Shown in pieces: positions 43,960-52,398 of a stretch of DNA of 64,000 bases (position 1 is its first letter; each line of letters starts with the position of its first letter). The stretch comes from Branchipolynoe longqiensis (taxonomy: Eukaryota > Annelida > Polychaeta > Phyllodocida > Polynoidae). The position numbers were made by a program, and so were the translations under genes. The DNA is taken from positions 95,410,852-95,474,851 of the forward strand of contig CM059193.1 of the NCBI GenBank assembly GCA_030323885.1. The letters run 5' to 3'. The notes under the pieces were generated by a model. It searched no databases and was not told the origin of the DNA. It worked only from the letters and a program-made list of their open reading frames with translations.

Positions 43960-44625
43960 ACCCGACCCGCCCCCCCCCGCCCTCCCCACACCTCCCCGCC
44001 CCGCTCCTACCCGCCCCTCCCCTCCCCACCTCGCCCCTCCCTTCCTCTCTCCGACCCCCTCCCCGCCCTTCGCCGCTTCTCTCCGCCCATCTTACCCTCC
44101 CTCCCAGTCCCGCCCCTCCACTCCCTTCCCAGCCCCGCCCTTCCCAGCCCCGCCCTTCCCAAGCCCCGCCCTGCCCCGCCCTTGCCCACCCTGCCCCCCG
44201 CCCCTCCCCTCCCCGCCCCGCCCCGCCCTGCCCCGCCCCACCCCGCCCCGCCCCGCCCCGCCCCACCCGTTCCCTTCCCCGCCCCCCCCGCCCGCCCCGC
44301 CCCGCCCCGCCCCACCCACCTCGCCCCGCCCCGCACCACTCTTACCGCCCCGCCCCGCCCCACCCCGCCCCGCCCCGCCCCACCACCCCGCACCGCCCCG
44401 CCCCACCGCGCCCCCGCCCCGCCCGCCCCTGCCCCGCCCGCGCCCCCGCCCCGCACCCCCCCCTCCCTTCCCTCCCGCCCCGCCCCGCCACCTGCCCCGC
44501 ACCGTCCCGCTCCACGTACCGCCCCGCCGCCGCCCCGCCCCGCCCCGCCCCGCCCCGCCCCGCCCCGCCCCGCCCGCTTCCCCGCCCCGCACCGCCCCGC
44601 ACCGCCCCTCCACGCCCCCCTGTTC
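43960..44625. repeat. C-rich (CCCCGCC)n low-complexity tract
   Basis: About 665 bases dominated by CCCCGCCCCGCCC words on the plus strand. Six open frames (Pro/Arg/Ala or Gly/Arg rich) cross it because stop codons are rare in such sequence. No gene. It can form G-quadruplexes on the minus strand and i-motifs on the plus strand. Confidence 0.95.
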
Positions 44626-44754
44626 ACTACGCTTTAATTAGAGGCCCTTAATTAAACATAGTGCCGCCAGTCCGGGTATCGTTGACGGCCGCGCCACCTA
44701 GAATCAGGAACAGCAACTAATCAACCACCTCTGTTTCTTATATCAAGATTCCCG

Positions 44755-44912
44755 CCCGCCTGGAGCGTGGCGCCCCCTATCGGCGAGCATGTGCACTGCG
44801 CTACTAACGGGTCACCGACTCTTTCTGAGAGTGGCACCCCCTGCCAGAGAGCATGCGTACTGCGCTACTAATGGGTCACCGACTCTTTCGTAGCGTGGCT
44901 CCCCCTTTCAGG
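44755..44912. repeat. 68-bp duplication
   Basis: GCGCTACTAACGGGTCACCG with flanking AGCATGTGCACT and GACTCTTTCTGAGAGTGGC occurs twice in tandem (near 44800 and 44868), with a third partial copy of the GTGGCNCCCCCT part on each side. Confidence 0.8.
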
Positions 44913-44924
44913 GAGATAATGGCT

Positions 44925-45765
44925 AGTGAGGGATAATGACTAGTGCGAAATAATCGCTAGTGGGAGCTAATAGCTAGTGGGGGATAAATAATGTGAGATA
45001 ATGGCCAATGGGAGCTAAAGGATAGTGGGAGATAATGTTATTTATATATATTTTTTGTATTGAGGCTGTATTTATACTGTCCATAGCATGTAAGCCCGGG
45101 TAACCAGGCTTGTTTTCAATGCTGGCCAGCTGTAGTTTTGGTCTTGTCTTACCAAGCAGTAGCTGCTGATAAGTTATTTGATTGTCTGCATTTCAGTAGC
45201 AGTAGCCTATGTTAGTTTGTTTGGACCCTCTTGGCATTGAATTGTTGTTCTATTCTTATTACTATGTTAGTTGTTTTCTTAAGGTTCTAGATAGTGATAA
45301 TAGATAGTGGGAGATAATGGCTAGTGGGAGATAATGGATAGTGGGAGATAATGCATCATTGGAGATATTGGATAGTGTGAGATAATGGATATTGGGAGAT
45401 CATGGATAGTGGGATATAATGGATAATGGGAGATAATGGATAGTTGGAGATAGGGGCTAGTGGAAGAGTGTGACTAGTTACCGACAGTGGGTAGTATAAG
45501 ACTGTGGCTAGCAGGAGATAGTGGCTATATGGGGATACTGGCTAGTGGGAGATAATGGATAATGGGATATAATGGATAGTGGAAGATAATGTATAGTGGG
45601 ATATAATCAATACTGGGAGATAATGGATAATGGGAGATAATGGATAGTGGGATATAATCAATACTGGAAGATAATGGATAATGGGAGATAATGGATAGTG
45701 GGATATAATCAATACTGGGAGATAATGGATAATGGGAGATAATGGATAGTGGGATACCATGGCTT
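44925..45765. repeat. 17-bp array (GATAATGGATAGTGGGA), split by a LINE fragment
   Basis: Units of GATAATGGATAGTGGGA and variants at 44925-45035 and 45290-45765. At 45595-45750 a 51-bp higher-order unit (three 17-mers, including GGGATATAATCAATACTGG) is repeated three times nearly perfectly. The gap 45050-45285 is a LINE 3' fragment. Confidence 0.92.
45050..45285 (-). mobile_element. LINE 3' untranslated fragment
   Basis: ATTGAGGCTGTATTTATACT, ATGTAAGCCCGGGTAACCAG and GCATTTCAGTAGCAGTAGCC match 21540-21790, the 3' end of a minus-strand LINE. The A-rich tail (TTTTTTGTA on plus) lies at its left. It is inserted inside the 17-bp array, whose units occur on both sides. Confidence 0.8.
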
Positions 45766-46346
45766 GGTGCTCTTTTAGCAAACCGCTTTAATATCAACTG
45801 AAGAAAATGGATTCTGCCATCTGGGTTCATTCCCCTACGATAGGAATTCTGAATGCCACAGGCCAATCTGCTGAGCCCCATAGACGCTATAGGAATTCTG
45901 AATGCCGCCGCCCAATCTGCTGAGCCCCATAGAACCTACCTACACAAACTCACCACTTCTAACGCCCTTTGTAGGAACCAGACAAATTATTTACCATCTT
46001 ATCAAAATTAGTGTCCCTTATTTGAAAGATGTCAACTGCCTCATGAGTTACAAGATAGTTAAAGTGCTGAGTTACAAGATAGTTAAACCCCCTAAGGTAA
46101 TAAAGGATCAAGCTATACTTGAACATACTCTCAATTATGAGATAATTAAGACTGCTAAGGTAATTATGGATAAAGATATACATTCATATACTCTGAAATA
46201 CACGATGATTAAGGCTGCTAAGGTAATTAAGGATCAAGCTATCCTGGTACATACTCTAAATTACAAGATAATTAAGGTTGCTAAGGCAATTCAGGTAAGT
46301 AAGGATCAAGCTATACTGTAACATACTCTGAATTACAACATACTTA

Positions 46347-46695
46347 AAGTTGCATAGTCCGATGAAAACATCAAATTTTCAAAACCAAAACACTTATCTA
46401 GATTTGATTCTATATATTGAACTTAGATACTGGTGCACTTATTAAGCATTTGTTGCTGCATAGAAGGTCGTAATAAGTCAATTTACCAGAACCTGTTAGT
46501 GCTGAAGTCTATGGTGTTAGAGTTTTGGCGTGCTTGCCAAAATTAATTTGGCATGTTTTAACGTCAAATACCTCCAAGGTTAGCCATTTAAATTCAAACT
46601 TACTTCAAACTAATGTAATATAGATCATAACGATCAGCAAAGTGTATTTATCTCGGAAAATGGCAGAAACTCAAAAGCATCGGACTATGCAACTT
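46347..46695. mobile_element. MITE family C, clean copy with TA target duplication
   Basis: Terminal inverted repeats AAGTTGCATAGTCCGATG and CATCGGACTATGCAACTT bound 349 bp with no ORF. Flanking TA at 46345-46346 and 46696-46697 is a target-site duplication. The empty site ACATACTTAAGGTTGCTAAG survives in the same satellite at about 47029. TA targeting and simple inverted repeats point to mobilisation by a Tc1/mariner-type transposase supplied from elsewhere. Confidence 0.9.
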
Positions 46696-46724
46696 TAAGG
46701 TTGCTAAGGTAATAAAGGTCACCC

Positions 46725-47025
46725 CCCCCCCCTCGGCCGCCCTCGAGCCCTCTCCTCCATTTTTGGTGGAAGGCTCCTCGGATCAACCTCGCGGACACTC
46801 ACTAGTTCCTTATGCTCCCTCTGAGCTCTTCTTATATTATCCATTACCTCTTATATTTTACCTGTATTATCCTGTCTGCATAACATTACTCTCATTATTA
46901 CCTGTATTATCCTGTCTTACCCTGTATTATTCTGTTTTACCTGCATTATCCTGTACATATTAGCACTATCAATAAAGTGTGTTTTCTCCACCCTCGCCTC
47001 CTCTTCCTTCCTTGTCGCGCTTCAC
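46725..47025 (+). mobile_element. 3' fragment of a YR retrotransposon related to element 1
   Basis: GAGCCCTCTCCTCCATTTTT and GGTGGAAGGCTCCTCGG match the end of the recombinase ORF and the B arm of element 1 (reverse complement of about 26605-26650). The far end AATAAAGTGTGTTTTCTCC, CGCCTCCTCTTCCTTCCTTG and TCGCGCTTC parallels the B terminus of element 1 (TTTTCCCACTCCCGCCTC, TTCGCGCATCG). The middle consists of CCTGTATTATCCTGTCTT-like repeats. It has no coding part left. Confidence 0.7.
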
Positions 47026-47330
47026 AACATACTTAAGGTTGCTAAGGTAATAAAGGTAATTAAAGATCAAGCTATACTGTAACATACTCTGAATTACAAG
47101 ATCATTAAGGGTGCTAAGGCGATAAAGGTAATTAAGGATCAAGTTATACTTTAACATTATCTGAATTACAAGATAATTAAGGCTGCTCATGCAATTAAGG
47201 TAATTACAGATCAAGCTATACTTTAATGTTACTGAATTACAAGATAGTAATGGTTGCAAAGGTAATTCAGGTTCAAGCTACAGTTCTACATACTCTGAAT
47301 TACAAGAATAAGTAACGCTGCTCAGATAAT

Positions 47331-47458
47331 TAAGCATGTTGGCCGAGGCTAACATGTATAATTTGCGAACGAGGCAATTCTTGCTTTGTTTACCTCACGC
47401 CTCCTTTCACAGTTTCAAGTCAGTCTACCTGGCTGCCTCTTACTGTTCACTTCGCTTC
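47331..47458 (+). repeat. A1 arm of split direct repeat, element 2
   Basis: Begins TAAGCATGTTGGCCGAGGCT and ends CACTTCGCTTC, seven bases before the likely gag start codon. A hairpin CATGTTGGCC-GA-GGCTAACATG lies 4 bp inside the terminus (47335-47356). The left flank is the 63-bp satellite (GCTCAGATAAT). Confidence 0.95.
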
Positions 47459-47464
47459 TCAACT

Positions 47465-49015
47465 ATGCCACCAACTAGGAAGAGACGGGGAAGGCCGCCC
47501 CTTTCTCAGGGACGTTCTCATTCGGCTAGGAAGGCTTCCTCAGGGTTAGTTTTAAATGACTCACCGAATTCCTCCTCCTCGAGCTCGGCTAGAGTTCAGG
47601 CGTCGTCACCAGTTCATGTTGAGTCGGAAAGAGAAGAACTCTACAGACTAAGGAGAGAAGTTCGAAGAAATGACGGTCTCGTACGAAGGGTTAGGGCGTT
47701 AGAAGCACGTTCGTCCTCACCTGGTTCCAGTCGTCCTCGTTCGCCACTTCCAAGTCCTATCTCTAATTTGTCTTCCCTTTCGCGTCATAGGTCTCCTTCA
47801 CCTGTGATACGTAGGCGCAGAGCTAGGCCGCCATTATCACCGCTGTCAGTCTCGCCCGAGATTCTACCACCGAGGGCTCCCAGACCGAGGTACCGGCGGC
47901 AAGAACGCCCTCTGGACACGCCCCCTAGGCCGCCGCGCTCACCGCCGCCACCTCCTCGGCCAGTTCGTCTTGCTGAACCTGTGTTAGACTTGGTGCTTGA
48001 AACACCAGCGCTAGCCAAACCAAAAGGTATGAAACTCCTTCCTCACATGTTTATCACCAGAGGGGACAATTTTAAGCAGTTATCGTCAGGTCAGGCGACA
48101 TGGGCGGTGTACTTTCTAGCGCTCCGTCAGTTGGCAGTTGAGCCTAATTTTCCGGAACATTGGTGGCCTGGGTTGTTGAGGCATGAGGAAGAGTTGGCAA
48201 GGATGGCGGTGACATGGGATTGGCCGACCTGTCGCCGTTGGTCCGAAAGGGTCTTCCAACTTGCAGATAATGGCCGCCTGAGATTAGGCTTGTTAGATGA
48301 AGTACGTATTAAAGATCTTCAGAGGGATATGTGTAACGACGCGATGAAAATAGCTCAGTCTAGATCAGCCTATGTGCCCTATGAGAGTCGCCCAGCACCA
48401 GCGGCGGTGGCCACGCCCCCTCAGCCAACCTCTACCCCAATAAATGGTCGTGATGATTATAATAAAGAGACAGACGGTAAAGCGTGTTGGAACTGGAATT
48501 GGGGTAAGGAATGTGGTTTTTCTGAGTCCCATGGTACTGGTAGTTCTCGCTACCAGCATATTTGTGCTTATTGTGCATATCGGCTGAAACGGGTTTTGGT
48601 GCACAAAGAGCAAGACTGTCTAAAGAAAAGGAGGTTCACGGACAAGAAGTCAGAAGCTGATTCCGCCTCTGCACAGCAGCCAGTAAGTGACATGTGTGTT
48701 GTTGACATTCCGCTAGTCACGCCTTCTGCCCTAGTTTCTGCCATTGCCCTGGCCTCGTTGTTAGTAGACTCAGACTGGCCACCGGTCAGTCTACCCAAAA
48801 AGGGGCGTTCCCTCCTTCAAACACCCGTGACGCAAGAACCTTGCCAGCCCACCAGTGGTGACTGCCTGCCATTGACTGCGCCTCATTCCCCTGACCTCAC
48901 CCCTACAGTGTTAGGTAGTCATGTCCCTTTGTTGCCTGACCTACTCCAGATTGATTCAAAGTCAGCTGTTGGCCCTTCCTCTTTCTTGTCTACTGATAGA
49001 TGTTTCTATTCCTGA
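47465..49015 (+). CDS. gag-like protein of element 2
   Basis: I start it at the ATG at 47465 (MPPTRKRRGRPPLSQ), just after repeat A1; the frame is open from 47336, but that part lies in the repeat. The N-terminal third is basic and Ser/Pro/Arg-rich. A short coiled stretch has ESEREELYRLRREVRRND. A folded middle region includes AVTWDWPTCRRWSERVFQLA. A Cys/His module has C384, C393, H399, H408, C410, C413, H423 and C428 (numbered from 47336), with HICAYC at its heart. The same module is in element 1. It probably packages element RNA; that role is inferred from position. The end overlaps the RT ORF by 95 bp in another frame. Confidence 0.85.
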   Translation: MPPTRKRRGRPPLSQGRSHSARKASSGLVLNDSPNSSSSSSARVQASSPVHVESEREELYRLRREVRRNDGLVRRVRALEARSSSPGSSRPRSPLPSPISNLSSLSRHRSPSPVIRRRRARPPLSPLSVSPEILPPRAPRPRYRRQERPLDTPPRPPRSPPPPPRPVRLAEPVLDLVLETPALAKPKGMKLLPHMFITRGDNFKQLSSGQATWAVYFLALRQLAVEPNFPEHWWPGLLRHEEELARMAVTWDWPTCRRWSERVFQLADNGRLRLGLLDEVRIKDLQRDMCNDAMKIAQSRSAYVPYESRPAPAAVATPPQPTSTPINGRDDYNKETDGKACWNWNWGKECGFSESHGTGSSRYQHICAYCAYRLKRVLVHKEQDCLKKRRFTDKKSEADSASAQQPVSDMCVVDIPLVTPSALVSAIALASLLVDSDWPPVSLPKKGRSLLQTPVTQEPCQPTSGDCLPLTAPHSPDLTPTVLGSHVPLLPDLLQIDSKSAVGPSSFLSTDRCFYS

Positions 49016-50837
49016 AGTGATGTTTGATTGGTTCGATGTAGATCAGACGCCTGTTAGTAATGATTCGACTAAAATTCGGACTGACTTTGTACCTCCCCCT
49101 TCGCCTTTGGAGTTTAGTGTAACGTTGAATAGGTTCTGGCCGGTTGTAGCAGATTATGAAGCACTGTCCTCTAATTCCTACTTTGGAATTTACTCGACAG
49201 TTCGAGCGACGGCGCTCCCTAATTACTTAGGCGCTCGTCTTCCAGTTCCATCAGACTTAAGGATCCCAGCGTGGAAAGCTCTTCTTTTAGACTACCCGGA
49301 TACTTTGTTAATTGATCACTTGGAGTTTGGTTGGCCTTTAGATTATACATCCGCGAGTATCCCTTCTCCTACTTTGATAAATCATACGCCGTCAGCCAGT
49401 TCAGACCCTCATATATGTGCTTATCTTAAAAAGGAGATAGATTGTGGAGCGCTTCTTGGTCCTTTTCCATTTCTTCCTTTTGTCCCTTGGTGCCAGGTTA
49501 GCCCACTAATGACTAGGCCGAAAAAGAACTCCTCTGCTAGGAGAGTGATCTTAGATTTAAGCTTTCCACAAGGTAAGAGCGTGAATGCTGGTATTTTCAG
49601 AGGATTCTATCAAGGACGGCCTTTCACTTTTTCACTTCCTTCAATAGCTACCTTAACAGACAGACTGACTTTGTTAGGTCCAAATTCTTGGCTTTGGTCA
49701 GCAGATCTGGCGCGTGCATACCGTCAGCTGCGGATCTGTCCACTTTCTGCTCCTCTCTTAGGCATTACACTGAATAGTAAGTTCTTTATTGATGTAGCAC
49801 CTCCCTTTGGATGTCGTACTTCAGCCTTGGCATGTGCGAGGACCACACGAGCATTAGTATGGTTATTAAGGAAAGAAGGTTATTTTGTACTCTGTTACCT
49901 TGATGATTTTGTTGGTCTGGAAATGTCTAAAGAGAAGGCCTGTAGTGCATATGCGAGATTCCTAGAGTTAGCTGAGCTCCTAGGTCTAGCGTTAGCTCTT
50001 GAAAAGTGTTCATCTCCGGTGACTTCCTTAGTCTGGCTAGGCTTTTCTGTAAATACAGTCGATATGTCAGTCTCGATCCCCTCTGAAAAATTAGATGCTG
50101 TTCTGAAGGATTGCGTAGCTTGGAAAGAAAAAACTCTTGCCTCCCGGAAACAGTTGCAGAGTTTGGCTGGGAAATTACACCATATCTCAAAGTGCGTCAA
50201 GGCAGCAACAAGGTTCACAAATAGGGTCCTCGAGGCGCTACGAGCAGCTCCGTATGTTGGCTTATATCCTTTCAGTCAAGACATGTTGTTAGATCTAGAA
50301 TGGTTTGAGCAATTCGCTAGGTCTTGTAATGCTACTCTCCTCTTACCAGTAGGTCCCAGATCAACATGGATCATCGAATGTGATGCCACTCTGTTAGCAG
50401 CAGGAGCGGTCTCCCCTGTCGCGTTCTATTCGGAGCAGTTTCCTTCAGCTGTCCTTCAAATGAATTTTCCTATTGCTGACTTAGAAGCATTGAATTTAGT
50501 TCATGCTGTCGCAGCATTAATGCCTCCTGATCCCTGTAATTTCCTTGTTATTGTAAATACTGATAATCTGGCATCCCAACAGGTATTATCCTCAGGTAAG
50601 GGGAGAGATAAGATACTGTGTGCTTGTGCTAGGCAACTCTGGTTAATTGTAGCGAATAATAACTGTGAGCTTGAAATACGATATAAAGCAGGAAAAGATT
50701 TGATTCTCGCTGATGCTCTCAGCCGCGCCTTCAGTAATTCCCTCCTTAAACAGAAAGCGGAAGAGTTATGTAAGAGCAGGAAGTTGTCAGAAGTAAAAGT
50801 TTCTCTTGATATTGATATTCTTGACTTTAAACTGTGA
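48921..50837 (+). CDS. reverse transcriptase-RNase H of element 2
   Basis: A 638-residue intact frame whose first ATG lies inside the gag ORF in a different frame, so translation may use frameshifting or an internal start. After an N-terminal region (IPAWKALLLDYPDTLL at 115-130) comes the RT: WCQVSPLMTRPKK, VILDLSFPQGKSVNAGIF, LWSADLARAYRQL with Asp262 (motif A), and CYLDDFVG with the YLDD box at 326-329. RNase H follows: IIECDAT with Asp488, ADLEALNLV with Glu522, VNTDNLAS with Asp548 and LILADALSRAF with Asp598. All expected acidic residues are present. It copies the element RNA into DNA and degrades the RNA strand. No methyltransferase follows before the recombinase. Confidence 0.95.
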   Translation: MSLCCLTYSRLIQSQLLALPLSCLLIDVSIPEVMFDWFDVDQTPVSNDSTKIRTDFVPPPSPLEFSVTLNRFWPVVADYEALSSNSYFGIYSTVRATALPNYLGARLPVPSDLRIPAWKALLLDYPDTLLIDHLEFGWPLDYTSASIPSPTLINHTPSASSDPHICAYLKKEIDCGALLGPFPFLPFVPWCQVSPLMTRPKKNSSARRVILDLSFPQGKSVNAGIFRGFYQGRPFTFSLPSIATLTDRLTLLGPNSWLWSADLARAYRQLRICPLSAPLLGITLNSKFFIDVAPPFGCRTSALACARTTRALVWLLRKEGYFVLCYLDDFVGLEMSKEKACSAYARFLELAELLGLALALEKCSSPVTSLVWLGFSVNTVDMSVSIPSEKLDAVLKDCVAWKEKTLASRKQLQSLAGKLHHISKCVKAATRFTNRVLEALRAAPYVGLYPFSQDMLLDLEWFEQFARSCNATLLLPVGPRSTWIIECDATLLAAGAVSPVAFYSEQFPSAVLQMNFPIADLEALNLVHAVAALMPPDPCNFLVIVNTDNLASQQVLSSGKGRDKILCACARQLWLIVANNNCELEIRYKAGKDLILADALSRAFSNSLLKQKAEELCKSRKLSEVKVSLDIDILDFKL

Positions 50838-50878
50838 TCAACTTGTGACCTACTTTACCCTGGAAGATAGTACCTTTT

Positions 50879-51847
50879 TTGCCCTATCTTCCAGCCTACA
50901 CGATGAGGCATCACGATAGGTTACTACGCGTCTACAAATCAGCACTTGCGCCAAGAACATGGCAGAACAAGCACTCCCACCTCCAACGATATTTCCAGTT
51001 CTGTCATAGTTATAAGGTGGCTCCTCGAGCTCCCTCTATTTATGATCTTTTGTCCTTCCTTATGTGCCTTGCTGCCTCCCTCCACTCTCCGGGTGCGGTC
51101 TCCAATTACTTTAGTTCGGTTAAATTATGGGTCTCTGCCTGGTCGGGTAATCAAGATTTGTTCAAGGCCTATGAGATAGGAGTCATGAAGCGTGCTATTC
51201 TGAAAGCCTCGGTACATCGAGTCGCTAAAGCCCCTGCATTGTCTATTTCTGATCTTAAAAGTATCATATGCTTCCTCTCGTCATTAAGGTCTCCCCCACT
51301 AGTTGCCATAGCAGCACTCCTGATAGGATTCTTAACCCTCCTCAGACAAAGCAATTTAGTTGTCTCTGACCCTCCTTCCCCTCATGTCCTCCGGTTCAAG
51401 GATGTTCTTGTTGCTCATTCTGCCCTCTATGTGAAGGTTCGCTCCACCAAAACTCGCCTTCCCTCGGCCTGCCCTGTTGTCTTCAAGCTTCCTAGTATCC
51501 CTCACTCCCCCTGCTGCCCGGTCCGTTCCTGGAGCTCCTATGCCCGTTCCGTCCATCCCGATCCCGATGGCCCTGCCTTCCTTCTTCCCTCCGGTGCTCC
51601 ACTGACTATTAAGATCCTCACCAAAGTCCTTCGAGATGCTACCAGAATGGTCCTTCCGCATCGACCCTACCTGACGCTACACAGTCTTCGACGAGGTGCC
51701 GCTCAAGCATGTCAAGCAGCAGGCGTGTCCACAACTGATCTTCTACAAGCAGGCACATGGAAGGGTAGGGCAGTCCGCTCATACCTTTCTGTGCTCCATG
51801 TCCATCATGCTCCGTCAGCGCTCGCTCTTTTATTGGGTGAGCGCTGA
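50879..51847 (+). CDS. tyrosine recombinase of element 2
   Basis: 322 residues, intact, starting 41 bp after the RT stop. The N-terminal SAM-like core-binding domain covers about residues 11-110 (SALAPRTWQNKHSHLQRYF). The catalytic domain has Arg156 in FLTLLRQSNL, Lys191 in RSTKT, His268 and Arg271 in LHSLRRGAAQACQAAG, Trp294 in AGTWKG at the usual His/Trp position, and the nucleophile Tyr302 in VRSYL. The full R-K-H-R-W-Y set is present, in contrast to element 1. In DIRS-order elements this enzyme, instead of a DDE integrase, inserts a circular DNA copy into the genome without target duplication. The stop codon lies inside repeat B1. Confidence 0.95.
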   Translation: MPYLPAYTMRHHDRLLRVYKSALAPRTWQNKHSHLQRYFQFCHSYKVAPRAPSIYDLLSFLMCLAASLHSPGAVSNYFSSVKLWVSAWSGNQDLFKAYEIGVMKRAILKASVHRVAKAPALSISDLKSIICFLSSLRSPPLVAIAALLIGFLTLLRQSNLVVSDPPSPHVLRFKDVLVAHSALYVKVRSTKTRLPSACPVVFKLPSIPHSPCCPVRSWSSYARSVHPDPDGPAFLLPSGAPLTIKILTKVLRDATRMVLPHRPYLTLHSLRRGAAQACQAAGVSTTDLLQAGTWKGRAVRSYLSVLHVHHAPSALALLLGER

Positions 51848-52039
51848 TAGTCTTCTCACCACAGAATCCTGATACATGATGTTGCTGGTACGAACATGAA
51901 CTTTGCCCTAGACGGCATCTGTGTTGACGGGTCCTGGCGCCCACCTGCATAGCCTGTCCTCAGGCCGAATTGATTTTGATTAAAACTTTCAAACAGTTCT
52001 TCGTCTTTTCTCTCCTGTGCTATGCCGAGTGAAGCGAAT
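51835..52039 (+). repeat. B1 arm of split direct repeat, element 2
   Basis: Starts GGGTGAGCGCTGATAGTC, overlapping the recombinase stop codon at 51847, and ends GCCGAGTGAAGCGAAT. Joined directly to A2. Confidence 0.95.
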
Positions 52040-52167
52040 TAAGCATGTTGGCCGAGGCTAACATGTATAATTTGCGAACGAGGCAATTCTTGCTTTGTTT
52101 ACCTCACGCCTCCTTTCACAGTTTCAAGTCAGTCTACCTGGCTGCCTCTTACTGTTCACTTCGCTTC
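52040..52167 (+). repeat. A2 arm of split direct repeat, element 2
   Basis: 128 bp matching A1 throughout, including the terminal hairpin. It is followed by a 26-bp C-rich and G-rich spacer not shared with A1. Confidence 0.95.
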
Positions 52168-52193
52168 CCCACCCGCCCACCCACTTTCTGGGG

Positions 52194-52398
52194 GGGTGAG
52201 CGCTGATAGTCTTCTCACCACAGAATCCTGATACATGATGTTGCTGGTACGAACATGAACTTTGCCCTAGACGGCATCTGTGTTGACGGGTCCTGTCGCC
52301 CACCTGCATAGCCTGTCCTCAGGCCGAATTGATTTTGATTAAAACTTTCAAACAGTTCTTCGTCTTTTCTCTCCTGTGCTATGCCGAGTGAAGCGAAT
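52194..52398 (+). repeat. B2 arm of split direct repeat, element 2
   Basis: 205 bp matching B1 with one substitution. The final AAGCGAAT is the predicted 3' terminus and the next base is N. Confidence 0.95.

Larger units (their letters stand above)
46020..47325. repeat. 63-bp satellite, interrupted twice
   Basis: Units of about 63 bp contain GAATTACAAGATAATTAAGG, TTGCTAAGGTAATTAAGGAT and CAAGCTATACTGTAACATAC. They occur at 46020-46345, 46698-46720 and 47026-47325. The interruptions are a family C MITE (46347-46695) and a YR-element 3' fragment (46725-47025). The period of 21 codons makes an open plus-strand frame of 139 residues, judged not to be a gene. Confidence 0.9.
47331..52398 (+). mobile_element. 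YR retrotransposon element 2 (Ngaro/PAT-like), ORFs intact
   Basis: Order: A1 (47331-47458), gag-like ORF, RT-RNase H ORF, tyrosine recombinase ORF, B1 (51835-52039), A2 (52040-52167), a 26-bp spacer, B2 (52194-52398). A1 and A2 (128 bp) appear identical; B1 and B2 (205 bp) differ at one visible base (TCCTGGCGCC against TCCTGTCGCC). The B1/A2 junction reads GCGAAT-TAAGCATG. No methyltransferase is seen. Intact frames, intact catalytic residues and nearly identical repeats indicate a recent insertion that may still be competent. The right flank is lost in the assembly gap that starts at the last base of B2. Confidence 0.95.

Noticed and set aside
43850..44651. Proline- or glycine/arginine-rich ORFs of over 200 residues
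   Set aside because: They lie in a C-rich low-complexity tract where stop codons are rare in all six frames.
45902..46321. 139-residue ORF with a 21-residue repeat
   Set aside because: Follows the 63-bp satellite period; the array is non-coding elsewhere and is cut by transposons.
47331..52398. DNA methyltransferase domain expected in DIRS- and PAT-type elements
   Set aside because: Only 41 bp separate the RNase H ORF from the recombinase and no methyltransferase motif is seen in any frame, so a Ngaro-like label is preferred.
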